From assembly GCF_014295035.1 (NCBI RefSeq), contig NZ_CP060404.1, positions 7,790,501-7,854,500 of the forward strand: a stretch of 64,000 nucleotides of DNA, given 5' to 3'. A program made the translations under genes and the position numbers. The notes under the pieces are model-generated. The model saw only the letters and a program-made list of their open reading frames with translations, did no database searches and was not told the origin of the DNA. Shown in pieces: positions 43,101 to 52,100 of the stretch (position 1 is the stretch's first letter; each line of letters opens with the position of its first letter). The stretch comes from Streptomyces buecherae (GTDB taxonomy: Bacteria; Actinomycetota; Actinomycetes; Streptomycetales; Streptomycetaceae).

Positions 43101-43712
43101 GTCCAGCGTCACCGCCGGCCCTTCCAGGCCGAGCACGTAGGCGATCCGGCCCGAGGCGACGCTGCCCGCGTTGCCGCTGCCGAGGAACCCGGCGACGGGC
43201 TCCTCCACCTCGTCACCCAGGCGCGCGGCGTAGTCGTGGTACATCAGCCCGGCGAAGACGCCCACCCGGGAGCCGCGCAGCGTCGCCGGGACGATACCCG
43301 CCCGCTCGAACGCCTCCCACGCCGTCTCCAGGAGCAGCCGTTGCTGTGGGTCCATCGCCAGCGCCTCGCGCGGGCTGATGTCGAAGAACGCCGGGTCGAA
43401 GCCGCTCGCGCCTTCCAGAAAGCCGCCCTCGCACACGTACGAGGTGCCGGGGCGCGTCCCGTCCGGATCGTAGAAGTCCTCCAGGTGCCAGCCACGCTCC
43501 GCGGGCGGTACGCCGATGGCGTCCTGCCCCGTGGACACCAGTCGCCACAGTTCTTCCGGGGTGTCGACGCCGCCGGGGAACCGGCAGCTCATCCCGATGA
43601 TGGCGAGTGGTTCGCGGTCGGCTTCCTCCAACTCGGCCACCCGACGCCGTGACTCGGTGAGTTCGGCCGTGGCCCAGCGCAGATGCTCGCGAAACTTGTC
43701 TTCCTGTGACAC
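37155..43712 (-). CDS. pieA4: Type I PKS module 5: KS-AT(mM)-DH-ER-KR-ACP (PieA4-like)
   Basis: A 2,185-residue fully reducing module. The GTG at 43712 has GGAG upstream and lies 13 bp after the pieA3 stop. Docking helix about 1-35; KS Cys about 204; AT with GHSQGE (about 656) and YASH (about 760), methylmalonyl. DH is intact (HAVWGTVLVP about 970, HPALLD about 1133). ER runs about 1427-1720 with the NADPH loop HAATGGVGLAALQLA (about 1555). KR has GGTGVLG (about 1740) and ACP GVDSL (about 2057). It is the only ER in the window and accounts for the CH2 between the two skipped alkenes of the piericidin chain. Its KR core is nearly identical in DNA to the module 3 KR. Confidence 0.93.
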   Translation of the reverse strand: MSQEDKFREHLRWATAELTESRRRVAELEEADREPLAIIGMSCRFPGGVDTPEELWRLVSTGQDAIGVPPAERGWHLEDFYDPDGTRPGTSYVCEGGFLEGASGFDPAFFDISPREALAMDPQQRLLLETAWEAFERAGIVPATLRGSRVGVFAGLMYHDYAARLGDEVEEPVAGFLGSGNAGSVASGRIAYVLGLEGPAVTLDTACSSSLVALHLAAQAVRRGDCAMALAGGVTVMATPTTFVEFSRQGGLARDGRCKSFAASADGTAWGEGAGMLLIERLSEARSAGHPVLAVLRGSSVNQDGASSGLSAPNGPAQQRVIQQALDAAGLSPDLVDAVEAHGTGTTLGDPIEAQALLATYGQDRPADRPLWLGSLKSNIGHTQAAAGVGGVIKMVQAMHHGVLPPTLHVDQPTPHVDWESGAVRLLTEEQQWPETGRPRRTAVSSFGISGTNAHVILEQAPAFAATPEPGPAPREGVPAAAQAVAWPLSARSAKALRAAASRLRAAVDAHPEWTTADVARSLTTERSMFEHRAVVIGTHRAELLTGLDALADGQEHPGVVTGQGNHSRPVFVFPGQGSQWTGMATDLLRTSEVFRQSIADCENALAPYVDWSLTEVLTNGQPIERVDVVQPALFAVMVSLARVWESLGVQPTAVIGHSQGEIPAAVIAGALTLQDGARITALRSQAIHTTLTGHGTMASLTLTPEATQQLPGAWGRELHIAAHNGPHTTVIAGNTTAIEDLLTHCEERDIHARRINVDYASHSPHVETIRDHLLTQLANIKPTTSHIPFYSTTTGEALDTTHLTADYWYTNLRQPVLLTHATTTALNNGHTTFIEISPHPILTTALHDIADEADQPTSVTITGTLRRDHGTWTQLLTHAAHLHTHNTPINWTIHTSGHTHHHLDLPTYPFQRQHYWLTTPEAVGDVRSAGLDAAEHPLLGGVLSLAGGSSDAVLVGRVSVRSQPWLADHAVWGTVLVPGAALVELAVRAGDQVGCDVLEELTLAAPLVIPDGEAVRLQLTVGAPEEGSGRRPVAIHSRPDAAGADSAWSCHATGFVGTGARQPDWDLAVWPPVGAKPVDLDGFYPRLVANGLGYGPAFQGLRALWRHGDAWFAEVRLPDDQSADGFGLHPALLDAALHGAVDPAAPMRLPFSWTGVRLYASGATALRVRLADDGQGGLALALADGDGVPVAEVASLVGRAVTEEQVRAAGTGDRDAALWVDWLEVPPPGDASESGAPWALVGPDDLALGGPAVGSPLAAYADLAALADSGAVPDTVVVTCAGAGPAEEGLPDAVREAVDRVLGLAQAWLADARFTGRLVVVTRGAVAAGDGEAVRDLVHAPVWGLLRSAQTENPDRFVLADLDEHEASRDAFAGALASGEPQFALRAGRLLVPRLVRDDPGQALEPPADGGPWRLDTRGKGTLENLALVPYPEAAAPLAPGQVRMAVRAAGVNFRDVLLGLGMVDQDVMGGEAAGVVLEVGSDVTDLAPGDRVMGMVPGSFGPVAVVDRRLLVPLPPGWTYTDGASVPIAFLTAYYGLVELAGLREGESVLIHAATGGVGLAALQLARHLGAEVFTTASPAKWPTLRALGVPAERIASSRSLDFEEHTRAASNGVDVVLNSLANAYVDASLRLLNEGGRFVEMGKTDIRDAARVAADHPGRSYLWFDLIDAGYERIGRMMAALMPLFAAGTLRPLPTATWDVRRGVEAFRFMSQARHIGKVVLTMPPAPAATRDGTVVITGGTGVLGSLVARHLVTHHGIRHLLLLSRRGPDAPGATQLHHQLTQLGATPTITTCDTSNPQQLTTALATIPPQHPLTGIIHTAGTLHDALLTNLTPHHTHTTLQPKTHTAWHLHQLTQHTHLDFFILFSSSAAVLGGPGQGNYAAANAFLDALAQHRRDRGLPGVSVAWGLWERESGMTGHLDAADLSRLRRAGTTPLSDAVGLAHFDAALDADRAAVVAMGFDPGAARVALGAQRVPPLLRRLVAAPARRVAAAGAGPSAGGARALVERLTAVPEAERGRLLLGLVREQTALVLSYASSGDVGADQAFKQLGVDSLTAVELRNRLSAATGLRLPATLVFDHPTPAALAGQLRTELAEALGEPATVGEGAEAGEVDDAEIRRLLATVAPDRLRAAGLLGALLELAEPAPRVDGSAAGADPGDLESIDAMDADDLIGLAFGSTDL
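38104..38507 (-). repeat. 404-bp KR repeat, copy in pieA4
   Basis: This stretch and 50115-50518 align without gaps (offset 12,011); I saw only two differences, both near the right end. It encodes the KR from the GGTGVLG motif to the catalytic serine region, including a His-rich segment. Sharp loss of identity on both sides indicates recent duplication or gene conversion. Confidence 0.85.
40980..42010 (-). repeat. Methylmalonyl AT repeat, copy in pieA4
   Basis: One of five similar blocks of about 1.03 kb. This copy reads SPHVETIRDHLL after the YASH motif and IPFYSTTTGEAL further on. The first segment differs from, and the second matches, the pieA1 copy, which shows mosaic exchange. Confidence 0.75.
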
Positions 43713-43725
43713 TTTGCGCCTGCTC

Positions 43726-46700
43726 CTAAAGCCGGTTCGGGTTCGGGTTCGGGGGAGTGCCGCGTTCCGTGCTGCGCAACTCGTCAAGGGCGGCGAAGAG
43801 TTCGTCGTCGCTCGCCGCCGCGAGATCGGGCTTGTCCGGGGCGGCCTGTGGCTCGTCCGCCCAGCGGGACAGCAGGTCGCGCAGCCGGTGAGTGATCGAA
43901 CCCCGCGCCTGGTCGTCGGCGGCGAAGGGAGTGAGGAACGCCTCCAGGCGGTCCAACTCGGCCAGTGCCGGAGCCACCTCGGTGCTCTGTCGCCCGCTCA
44001 GCTCGGCGCAGAGGTAGCCGGCCAGCGCGGTGGCGTTGGGGTAGTCGAAGATCAGCGTGCTGGGCAGCTCGACCCCGATCTCCTCGTGCAGCGCGGCCTG
44101 GAGATCGAGGCTGGCCAGGGAGTCGAAGCCCAGGTCCACGAAGCCGAGGTCCGGGTCGATACCGTCCTCCGGTGCCTCGCCGAGCGCCACCGCGGCCTGG
44201 GTCAGCACCAGTTCGGTGAGTGCCCGCAGCCGCTCCGGCTCCGGCATGGCCCGTAGCCGTTCCTCGGCGGGGTGCGTACCGCCGCCGGTCGGGGTCGCTG
44301 GCGCGGCTGCCGTAGCGGGTGCGGGTGCTGGTGTCGGGGGAGGCGCGGCGGCCGTCTCGGGGGCGTCCGGTTCGGTGGTCGGGGGAGGGGCGATGGAGGT
44401 GACCAGTTCGGCCAGGAGCGGAGCGAGGTGGCCGCGCTGAGCGCGGTCCCGTAGCCGGTCGGGGTCGAGCCGCAGCGGGGTCAGCACCGGCTCTCCGGTC
44501 ATCCCGCGAGCCGCGTCGAAGAGGTCGAGTGCGTCCGGTGTCGCCAGGGGCCGCACCCCGTCCCGGCCCATGCGCTCCAGCTCGCGTTCGGACAACGCGC
44601 CGGTCAGCGCGCTGCGTTCGGCCCACAGGCCCCAGGCGAGCGACAGGGCGGGCAGGCCCTGGGTGTGTCGGTGGCGGGCCAGGGCGTCCAGGCAGGCGTT
44701 GGCCGCGGCGTAACCCGCCTGGCCCGCGGGGCCGAAGGCGCCGGACGCGGAGGAGAAGACGATGAACTCCCGTAGGTCCAGATCGACTGTCAGCTCGTGC
44801 AGGTGCCAGGCGGCGTCCACCTTGGGCCGGAGCACCGCCGCGATCCGCTCCGGCGTCAGCGTCGCCACCAGGCCGTCGTCGACGACTCCGGCCGTGTGCA
44901 CCACGCCCGTCAGCGGCTGCCCGGCGGGTACCGAGCGCACCACGGCGGCCAGCGCTCGCCGGTCGGCCACGTCACATGCGGCGAACACGACCTCCGTGGC
45001 CAACTCACCGAGTTCAGCGGCCAGTTCGAGCGCACCCGGTGCTCGCTCGCCGCTCCGGCTGACCAACAGCAGCCGCCGCGCACCCTGCTCAGCCAGCCGT
45101 CGGGCGACCAATCCGCCAAGGGTGCCGGTGCCCCCCGTGACCAGGACCGTGCCGTGCCCGGAGTCGGACGGTTGGTCCGCCCCGGTACCCGGCGCCGGAG
45201 CCACCGGTGTCAGCCGGGCCACCAGCGGCCGGCCGTCGCGCAGGGTCACCTCCGGCTCGGTGTCCAGCAGCGCGAGCGCGGGTGCCAGCGCGGTGGTGGT
45301 CGCGTCGGCCAGGTTCAGCAGGCCGAACCGGCGCGGGTGTTCCGAACGGGCGCTGCGCAGCAGCCCCTGCACGGCCGCGCCCACCAGCCGGCGGCCCGGC
45401 TCCCCGACCCCGGTGGGCTCCGCGAGGACAGCGACCAGCCGTGCGTCGGCGAGCCGGGGCTCGGCCAGCCAGGCCCGCACCAGGACCAGCAGCTCACCGG
45501 TCGCGGCGCGCACCGCTTCCGGTGGCGTCGCGGACGTACCTCCCGGCACGGGCACCGGCCACAGGACGGCCCCGGGCGGTGGCGCGCCCGCGGCCACCGC
45601 CGCGACCAGCGCCGCGAGGTCCGGATAGGACGCGTCGACGGCCAGCGGCAGCGCGTCCGTACCGCCGAGCACCGCCAGCGGGCCGGGCCCGCGATCAGTG
45701 CGGGGGGCCGGAACCCACTCCGTACGCGAGAGCGAACCCGATGCGGCGGACACCGGCACTCGCAACGGCCGGGACTCCAGCCGCGTGACGGACAGGACCG
45801 GGGCCCCGGCGGCGTCGGTGGCCGTCACCCGCACGGCGTGCGGGCCCTCGGGCGTGATCGACACGCGCAGGGTCTCCGCCCCGGCGGCGGTGACCGTCAC
45901 GCCGTGCCACGCGTACGGGACGAGCAGCTCCGGGGCACCGTCCGGCGACGCGGCGATCACGGCCCGCAGCGCGGCGTCCAGCAGCGCCGGGTGCACCCCG
46001 AACCGCCCGGCCTGGGCCTGGAGGGCGGCCGGCGAGGACGCCTCGGCGAACACCTCGTCACCCCGCCGCCACACGGCCCGCAAACCGTCGAAGGCCGGGC
46101 CGGCACCGATGCCCAGCCGCGCCGAACGCTCCGCGAAGTCGTCAAGTGCCACCGGCTCGGCCCCGTGTGGCGGCCAGTGGGCCGGATCGGCCACCGCGGC
46201 GACGCCATCGGAGCCGGAGCCGGAGCCGGGGCCGGAGCCGGGGCCGGGATCGGGGACGGGAGCCAACGTTCCCCTGGCGTGCTGGGTCCACCGGCCGTGT
46301 GGCTCGGTCGCCGAGCGGGCGGACAGCTCGACCCCGCGCCGCCCGGTGGCGTCCGGGGCGCTCACCCACAGGCGCAGGGCGCTGCCCGCGTCGGGGCCGG
46401 CGTCCGGGCCGGGCAGCTCCAGCGGAGCGATCAGCGTCAGCTCCGCGAGGTGCCCGCACCCGGCCCGCGCCCCCGCCCAGCACGCCAGCTCGACCACGGC
46501 CGTACCGGGCAACAACACCCGGCCGAGGACGCGGTGGTCGGCGAGCCACGGGTGGGAGCGCGCGGACAGCCGCCCGGTATACAACGACCCGCCCTCGTCG
46601 GGCAGCTCCACCGTGGCGTCGAGCAGCGGATGGTCGGCCGGGGTCAGCCCGGCCGCCGTCACGTCGGCCACCCTCGGACCGTCGTCCAGCCAGTAGCGAC

Positions 46701-49113
46701 GGCGGCGGAAGGCGTAGGTGGGCAGCTCCACCGTGGGCGCCCCACTCGGGAACGCCGCCGACCAGTCCACCGTCAGGTGGTGGGCGTGCAGTGCGGCCAG
46801 CGCGGCGGGCAGCCCGTCGGCGCCACTGACGCCACCGGCCGGCGAGGCGATCACGTGGACCTCGTGGCCGGTCACGGCGGCGACCGACGCGATGGCCGGG
46901 GCGACCGTGGCGCCCTCGCCCACCTCCACGAACAGCGTGTGGCCGCGCCCGAGCACCTCCCGCACGGCGGCGGCCGGGTCGTCAGGCGCCACGTGGAACG
47001 GCACGCGCGCCCCGGCCGGATCGACCGGCGCCACGACCGTGGAGGTCACCGCGCGGGCCCCCTCCTTCAACGACAGTGCACCCGCCACACACGCCCCGGC
47101 GACCGCGGCGGCGCCCACCCCGATCACTGCGGCGGGCCGTACGCCGTACTCCTCCCACAGCCCGGCCAGCGCGACCACGACCGCCCACCGCGCCGCCCGG
47201 TCGGCGGCCACGCCATCCGCCGTGGGCGCGGACCGGCCAGGGTCCGCGTCGGGCGTGGGTTGGGCGCCGCGCAGCACGTCCCGTACCGACCAGTCAGCGA
47301 AGCCACTCAGCGCCTCGTCACACTCGGCGAGGCGACGGGCGAACGCGGGCGAGGCGTCAGCCAGCCGGTCCGCCCAGTCCAGCCGCTCCGGCGGGGCCAG
47401 CACGAACACGGCGCGCGCGGCGGTACGTACACACCCGTGCGTCACGCCCGGCGCGTCCCGGTCCGCCGCGAGCGCCCGCACCCCCGCCAGCAGCGCGTCG
47501 CGGTCAGCGCCCCACACCACGGCCCGGTGGTCGAAGACCGAGCGGGCACGGGCCAACGCCGCGCCCACCTCGACGGCGGACAACTCGGGGCGCTCCGCCA
47601 GGTACGCGGCCAGCCGATCGGCCTGGGCCCGCAGCGCCCCGGCGCCACGCCCGGAGACCACCCACGGCACGCCACCCGCCAGCGGCGCGAGCGGGGCCCG
47701 CACATCGGCACCGGTGTCCGCCCGGTGCGACTCCGGGGAGTGCTCCAGGACGACGTGCGCGTTGGTGCCGCTGACCCCGAACGAGGAGACCCCCGCGCGG
47801 CGCGGGCGCCCCGTGTCCGGCCACGGCCGCTGCTCGGTCAGCAGCCGCACGGCACCGGCGGACCAGTCCACATGCGGGTTCGGCGCGTCGACGTGCAGCG
47901 TGCGGGGCAGGACGCCGTGCCGCAGCGCGAGCACCATCTTGATCAGCCCGGCCACCCCGGCGGCGGCCTGCGCGTGGCCGATGTTGGACTTCACCGAGCC
48001 CAGCCACAGCGGCCGGTCGGCGGGCCGGTCCTGGCCGTAGGTGGCGAGCAGGGCCTGGGCCTCGATCGGGTCGCCGAGCGTGGTGCCCGTGCCGTGCGCC
48101 TCGACGGCGTCCACATCCGACGCGGCCAGGCCGGCCCCCGCCAGCGCCTGCCGGATCACCCGCTGCTGCGCCGGCCCACTCGGCGCGGTGAGCCCGCTGC
48201 TCGCGCCGTCCTGGTTGACGGCGCTGCTCCGGACCACCGCCAGGACGCGACGCCCGGCCCGCCGCGCGTCCGACAGCCGCTCAAGCAGGAGCATCCCCAC
48301 CCCCTCGCCCAGGGCGGTGCCGTCGGCCTCGGCCGCGAACGCCTTGCAGCGCGCGTCGCCCGCCAGCCCCCGCTGCCGGCTGAACTCGACCAGCGCCATC
48401 GGCGAGGCCATCACCGTCACCCCACCCGCCAGGGCCAGCGCGCAGTCACCCGCACGCAGCGCCCGCGCCGCCTGGTGCACGGCGACCAGCGACGACGAAC
48501 AGGCCGTGTCGAGACTGATCGCCGGTCCCCGCAGACCGAGCGCGTACGCCACCCGACCGGAGGCCACGCTGCCCGTACTGCCGTTGCCGAGATAGCCCTC
48601 GAACTCGCCCGGCGGATGCCGGAGCCGGGCCGCGTAGTCCTGGTAGATGACACCGGCGAACACCCCGGTACGGGAGCCGCGCAGGGCCGCCAGGTCGATG
48701 CCGGCCCGCTCGACCGCCTCCCAGCACGTCTCCAGGAGCAGCCGCTGCTGCGGATCGGTGGCCAGCGCCTCACGGGCGCTCATCCCGAAGAACCCCGGGT
48801 CGAAGGAGGCGGCGTCGTGGAGGAACCCGCCCTCGCGTACGGAGACGCTGCCGCGCCGGGCCGGGTCCGGGTCGTACAGGTCCGGGTCCCAGCCGCGATC
48901 GGTCGGGAACGGGGAGATGACGTCCTGCCCCTCCGTGACCACCCGCCACAGCTCCTCGGGCGACGTCACGCCGCCGGGAAAGCGGCAGGCCATGCCCACA
49001 ATCGCGATCGGCTCACCGCTGGCCTCCTCGACCTCCCGCAGTCGCTGCCGGGTCCGGCGCAGGTCCGAGGTCAGCCGTTTGAGGGTGTCGAGAACCTTCT
49101 CGTCGCTCGTCAT
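43726..49113 (-). CDS. pieA3: Type I PKS module 4 with degenerate AT: KS-AT*-DH-KR-ACP (PieA3-like)
   Basis: A 1,795-residue module; the ATG at 49113 has GGGGGGAGAC upstream (a GTG at 49155 is possible). Docking coiled coil about 1-35; KS with LDTACSSSLVAVH (Cys about 204), AHGTGT, and SNIGHAQA, apparently active. The AT region (about 568-745) lacks the GQGSQ loop, has IGVGAAAVAGA where GHSxGE should be (no catalytic Ser), and lacks any YASH/HAFH motif. DH is intact (HRVLGRVLLP about 860, HPALLD about 1045), KR has GGTGTLG (about 1325) and VDD (B-type), and ACP has GFDSL (about 1663). Colinearity requires malonyl here, so the extender must come from another AT. Confidence 0.92.
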   Translation of the reverse strand: MTSDEKVLDTLKRLTSDLRRTRQRLREVEEASGEPIAIVGMACRFPGGVTSPEELWRVVTEGQDVISPFPTDRGWDPDLYDPDPARRGSVSVREGGFLHDAASFDPGFFGMSAREALATDPQQRLLLETCWEAVERAGIDLAALRGSRTGVFAGVIYQDYAARLRHPPGEFEGYLGNGSTGSVASGRVAYALGLRGPAISLDTACSSSLVAVHQAARALRAGDCALALAGGVTVMASPMALVEFSRQRGLAGDARCKAFAAEADGTALGEGVGMLLLERLSDARRAGRRVLAVVRSSAVNQDGASSGLTAPSGPAQQRVIRQALAGAGLAASDVDAVEAHGTGTTLGDPIEAQALLATYGQDRPADRPLWLGSVKSNIGHAQAAAGVAGLIKMVLALRHGVLPRTLHVDAPNPHVDWSAGAVRLLTEQRPWPDTGRPRRAGVSSFGVSGTNAHVVLEHSPESHRADTGADVRAPLAPLAGGVPWVVSGRGAGALRAQADRLAAYLAERPELSAVEVGAALARARSVFDHRAVVWGADRDALLAGVRALAADRDAPGVTHGCVRTAARAVFVLAPPERLDWADRLADASPAFARRLAECDEALSGFADWSVRDVLRGAQPTPDADPGRSAPTADGVAADRAARWAVVVALAGLWEEYGVRPAAVIGVGAAAVAGACVAGALSLKEGARAVTSTVVAPVDPAGARVPFHVAPDDPAAAVREVLGRGHTLFVEVGEGATVAPAIASVAAVTGHEVHVIASPAGGVSGADGLPAALAALHAHHLTVDWSAAFPSGAPTVELPTYAFRRRRYWLDDGPRVADVTAAGLTPADHPLLDATVELPDEGGSLYTGRLSARSHPWLADHRVLGRVLLPGTAVVELACWAGARAGCGHLAELTLIAPLELPGPDAGPDAGSALRLWVSAPDATGRRGVELSARSATEPHGRWTQHARGTLAPVPDPGPGSGPGSGSGSDGVAAVADPAHWPPHGAEPVALDDFAERSARLGIGAGPAFDGLRAVWRRGDEVFAEASSPAALQAQAGRFGVHPALLDAALRAVIAASPDGAPELLVPYAWHGVTVTAAGAETLRVSITPEGPHAVRVTATDAAGAPVLSVTRLESRPLRVPVSAASGSLSRTEWVPAPRTDRGPGPLAVLGGTDALPLAVDASYPDLAALVAAVAAGAPPPGAVLWPVPVPGGTSATPPEAVRAATGELLVLVRAWLAEPRLADARLVAVLAEPTGVGEPGRRLVGAAVQGLLRSARSEHPRRFGLLNLADATTTALAPALALLDTEPEVTLRDGRPLVARLTPVAPAPGTGADQPSDSGHGTVLVTGGTGTLGGLVARRLAEQGARRLLLVSRSGERAPGALELAAELGELATEVVFAACDVADRRALAAVVRSVPAGQPLTGVVHTAGVVDDGLVATLTPERIAAVLRPKVDAAWHLHELTVDLDLREFIVFSSASGAFGPAGQAGYAAANACLDALARHRHTQGLPALSLAWGLWAERSALTGALSERELERMGRDGVRPLATPDALDLFDAARGMTGEPVLTPLRLDPDRLRDRAQRGHLAPLLAELVTSIAPPPTTEPDAPETAAAPPPTPAPAPATAAAPATPTGGGTHPAEERLRAMPEPERLRALTELVLTQAAVALGEAPEDGIDPDLGFVDLGFDSLASLDLQAALHEEIGVELPSTLIFDYPNATALAGYLCAELSGRQSTEVAPALAELDRLEAFLTPFAADDQARGSITHRLRDLLSRWADEPQAAPDKPDLAAASDDELFAALDELRSTERGTPPNPNPNRL
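46885..47420 (-). other. Degenerate acyltransferase domain of PKS module 4
   Basis: The remnant AT spans about 180 residues instead of roughly 280-300. Only the N-terminal VFVL strand, the LADASPAFARRLAECDEAL helix, the VRPAAVIGVGAAAVAGA helix, and the C-terminal GHTLFVEVGEG strand can be aligned to normal ATs. The catalytic serine and the whole substrate-binding subdomain are missing. The frame is open and GC-coded, so the protein is still being made. Confidence 0.85.
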
Positions 49114-49156
49114 GCTGGTGTACGTCTCCCCCCGGGAGTGGTCCAGGTCGTTCACG

Positions 49157-52100
49157 TCAGCCGCGCAGTTCGTCGTCGACGATGTCCAGGAACTCGTCCA
49201 GGGACACGTCACCGAACTCGTCACCCTCCCCAGCGAGCCGCTCCCCTCCGGCCCCGCTCCCGCCCCCGCCGTCGGCCGCGCCCACCACGCCCGCCAGCAA
49301 CGCGCGCAGTCGCGTCGCCACCCGCTCACGCGCCGGGTCGTCCGCCGCCACCGCCGACAGATCCGCCGCCACGCCGTCGAGCCGGGCCAGCAGCGCCTCG
49401 GCGTCCGGACGTTCACGCTCCCGGAGCAACTCGTCGAGGCGGCCCGCCACCTCCGCCGGTGTGGGGTGGTCGAAGACCAGGGTGGAAGGCAGCCGCAGAC
49501 CGGTGGCCGCGCTCAACCGGTTCCGCAGCTCCACCGCCCGCAGCGAGTCATAGCCCGCGTCGAGGAAGCCGCGCTCGTCGTCGATGGCGTCGGCCGCCGC
49601 GTACCCCAGGACCAACGCGGCCTGCGTCGTGACCAACTCCCGCAACGCGTGCGCTCGTTCGGCCGCCGGCAGTCCGGAGAGAGACAGCGTGTCGCCGGGT
49701 TCCCCGGCGTCTCCCGTGCCGCCCGTCGCGACCGCCGCGCTGCCCGCGACCGCACGGGGCGGCGCGGCGCCGAGCAGGCCCCGCAGCAGCGCGGGACGCG
49801 CACCGGGCCTGGCGCGCATCGCGGCCAGGTCGAGCCGGACCGGGAGCACCAGGGGCCGGTCCTGCTCGAGCGCGAGGTCGAACAGCGCCAACCCGTCCGC
49901 CGAGGACAACGGCAGCACACCCGCTCGCCGCAGCCGCGCCAGGTCTTCCTCACCCAGTCCGCCGGTCATCTCACTGACCTCCTCCCACAACCCCCACGCC
50001 ATCGACACCGCCGGCAGCCCCGCCCCCCTGCGGTAGTCCGCCAGCGCGTCCAGATAACCGTTGGCCGCCGCGTAGTTGGCCTGACCCGCGCTACCGAGCA
50101 CGCCTCCGGCCGCCGAGAACAGGATGAAGAAGTCGAGGTGGGTGTGTTGGGTGAGTTGGTGGAGGTGCCAGGCGGTGTGTGTTTTGGGTTGGAGGGTGGT
50201 GTGGGTGTGGTGGGGGGTGAGGTTGGTGAGGAGGGCGTCGTGGAGGGTGCCGGCGGTGTGGATGATGCCGGTGAGGGGGTGTTGGGGTGGGATGGTGGCG
50301 AGGGCGGTGGTGAGTTGTTGTGGGTTGCTGGTGTCGCAGGTGGTGATGGTGGGGGTGGCGCCGAGTTGGGTGAGTTGGTGGTGGAGTTGGGTGGCGCCGG
50401 GTGCATCAGGTCCGCGGCGGGAGAGGAGGAGGAGGTGGCGTATGCCGTGGTGGGTGACGAGGTGGCGGGCGACGAGGCTGCCGAGAACTCCGGTACCACC
50501 CGTGATCACCACCGTCCCCTCCGACCGCAACGCCGGGACACCGGTCGTGGCCGGCGGACGACTCCGCTCCAACCGTGGCACCCACACCCGCCCCGCCCGC
50601 ACGGCGCACTGCGGCTCGGCCCCGGCGAGCGCATCCGCCAGCACCCGCCCAGAGCCGGCGTCCGCGTCCAAGTCCACCAGCGCGAACCTGTCCGGGTGTT
50701 CGGCCTGCGCGGACCGCACCATCCCCCACACGGAGGCCGCCGCCAGGTCCGACACGGACTCCGCCGGCCCACCGCCCGCCGCGGACGACACCGCCACGGC
50801 CCCCCGCGTCACCAGGACAAGCCGCGCGTCCCCGAACCTCTCCTCCCGCACCCACTCCTGGAACAGGCCGAGCATGCGCACCACCGCGCCGCTGGCCGCG
50901 TCGGCTGAGTGGCGGTCCGCGTCACGCGACAGCGGCCACGGGACCACCACGACCGGCGGCACACCAGCCTCGCCCTCGTCCACGGCCCGGGCGAGATCCG
51001 CCAGCGACGCGTGGGACTCCACGTCGCTCCCGGCCGCCAGCAGCGCCGGGCCGACACCCAGCCCGTCCACACCCACCACCGCACAGCGCGCCACCCGACC
51101 CGCCCCCGGCGCGTCGGCAGACACCGCGTGCCACGCCACCTGGAACAGCGAGTCCGCCACCGCCCGGCCCGACACGACCAACTGCCGCTGGTCCACCGGC
51201 CGTACCGCCAGCGCGGCGACCGTGGCCACCGGCGCTCCCCGCCCATCGGCCACCGCGAGCGACATCGTGTCGGGCCCGGTCGGCGTCAGCCGTACGCGCA
51301 GGTCGGTGGCGCCGGTGGCGTGCAGGGTCACCCCCCGGAAGGAGAACGGCAGTACGACCCGCTCCACACCGTCGAGCATCGTCGCGTGCAGGGCCGCGTC
51401 CAGCAGTGCGGGGTGCAGGTCGAAGCGATCGGCGTCGGCGTGTTGCGGCTCGGGCAACCGCACCTCCGCGAAGACCTCCGCGCCACGCCGCCAGGCGGCC
51501 CGCAGCCCCTGGAACGCCGGCCCGTAGACCAGTCCGCCCTCCGCCAGTCGCGGATAGATCCCCTCGACCGCCACCGACACGGCTCCCTGGGGAGGCCAAC
51601 TCTCCGCTTCTTCCCAGCCCGACGCCGCATCCGCCCCCGCTCCCGCATCCGCGTTCGCCGACAACGACCCTGTCGCGTGACACGTCCACGCCGCCTCGTC
51701 CCCCTGCGGAGCGTGTGGGCGGGTGTGGATGGTGAGGGGGTGTTGTCCGGTGGTGTTGGGGGTGCCGATGTGTATTTGGAGGTGGTGGGGTTGGTGGTGG
51801 GTGAGGGTGAGTGGGGTGTGGAGGGTGAGTTCTTCGATGTGGTGGAGTCCGGTGTGGTGTGCGGTGTGGAGGGCGAGTTCGAGGAGTGCGGTGCCGGGGA
51901 GGAGTGGGGTGTTCCAGAGTGCGTGGTCGGTGAGCCAGGGGTGGGTGTGGGTGGAGATGTGTCCGGTGTAGAGGGTTTCTTGGCTGGTGGCGAGGGTGGT
52001 GCGGGTGAGCAGGAACGGGTGGTCGGCAGTGTGGGCGTTGGGGTGTGTGGTGGAGGGGGTGGTGAGCCAGTAGTGCTGGCGCTGGAAGGGGTAGGTGGGG

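Noticed and set aside
46200..46265. Gly/Ser/Pro repeat in pieA3 taken as a separate element
   Set aside because: It is a short low-complexity linker inside the DH domain region, in frame, and has no repeat structure beyond biased GGAGCC/GGGGCC hexamers.
44797..49632. Very long plus-strand ORF (about 1,600 codons) opposite pieA3
   Set aside because: It is antisense to clear KS, DH, KR, and ACP motifs. Its product is Arg/Gly/His/Gln-rich without domains, as expected for a mirror frame of GC-biased codons.
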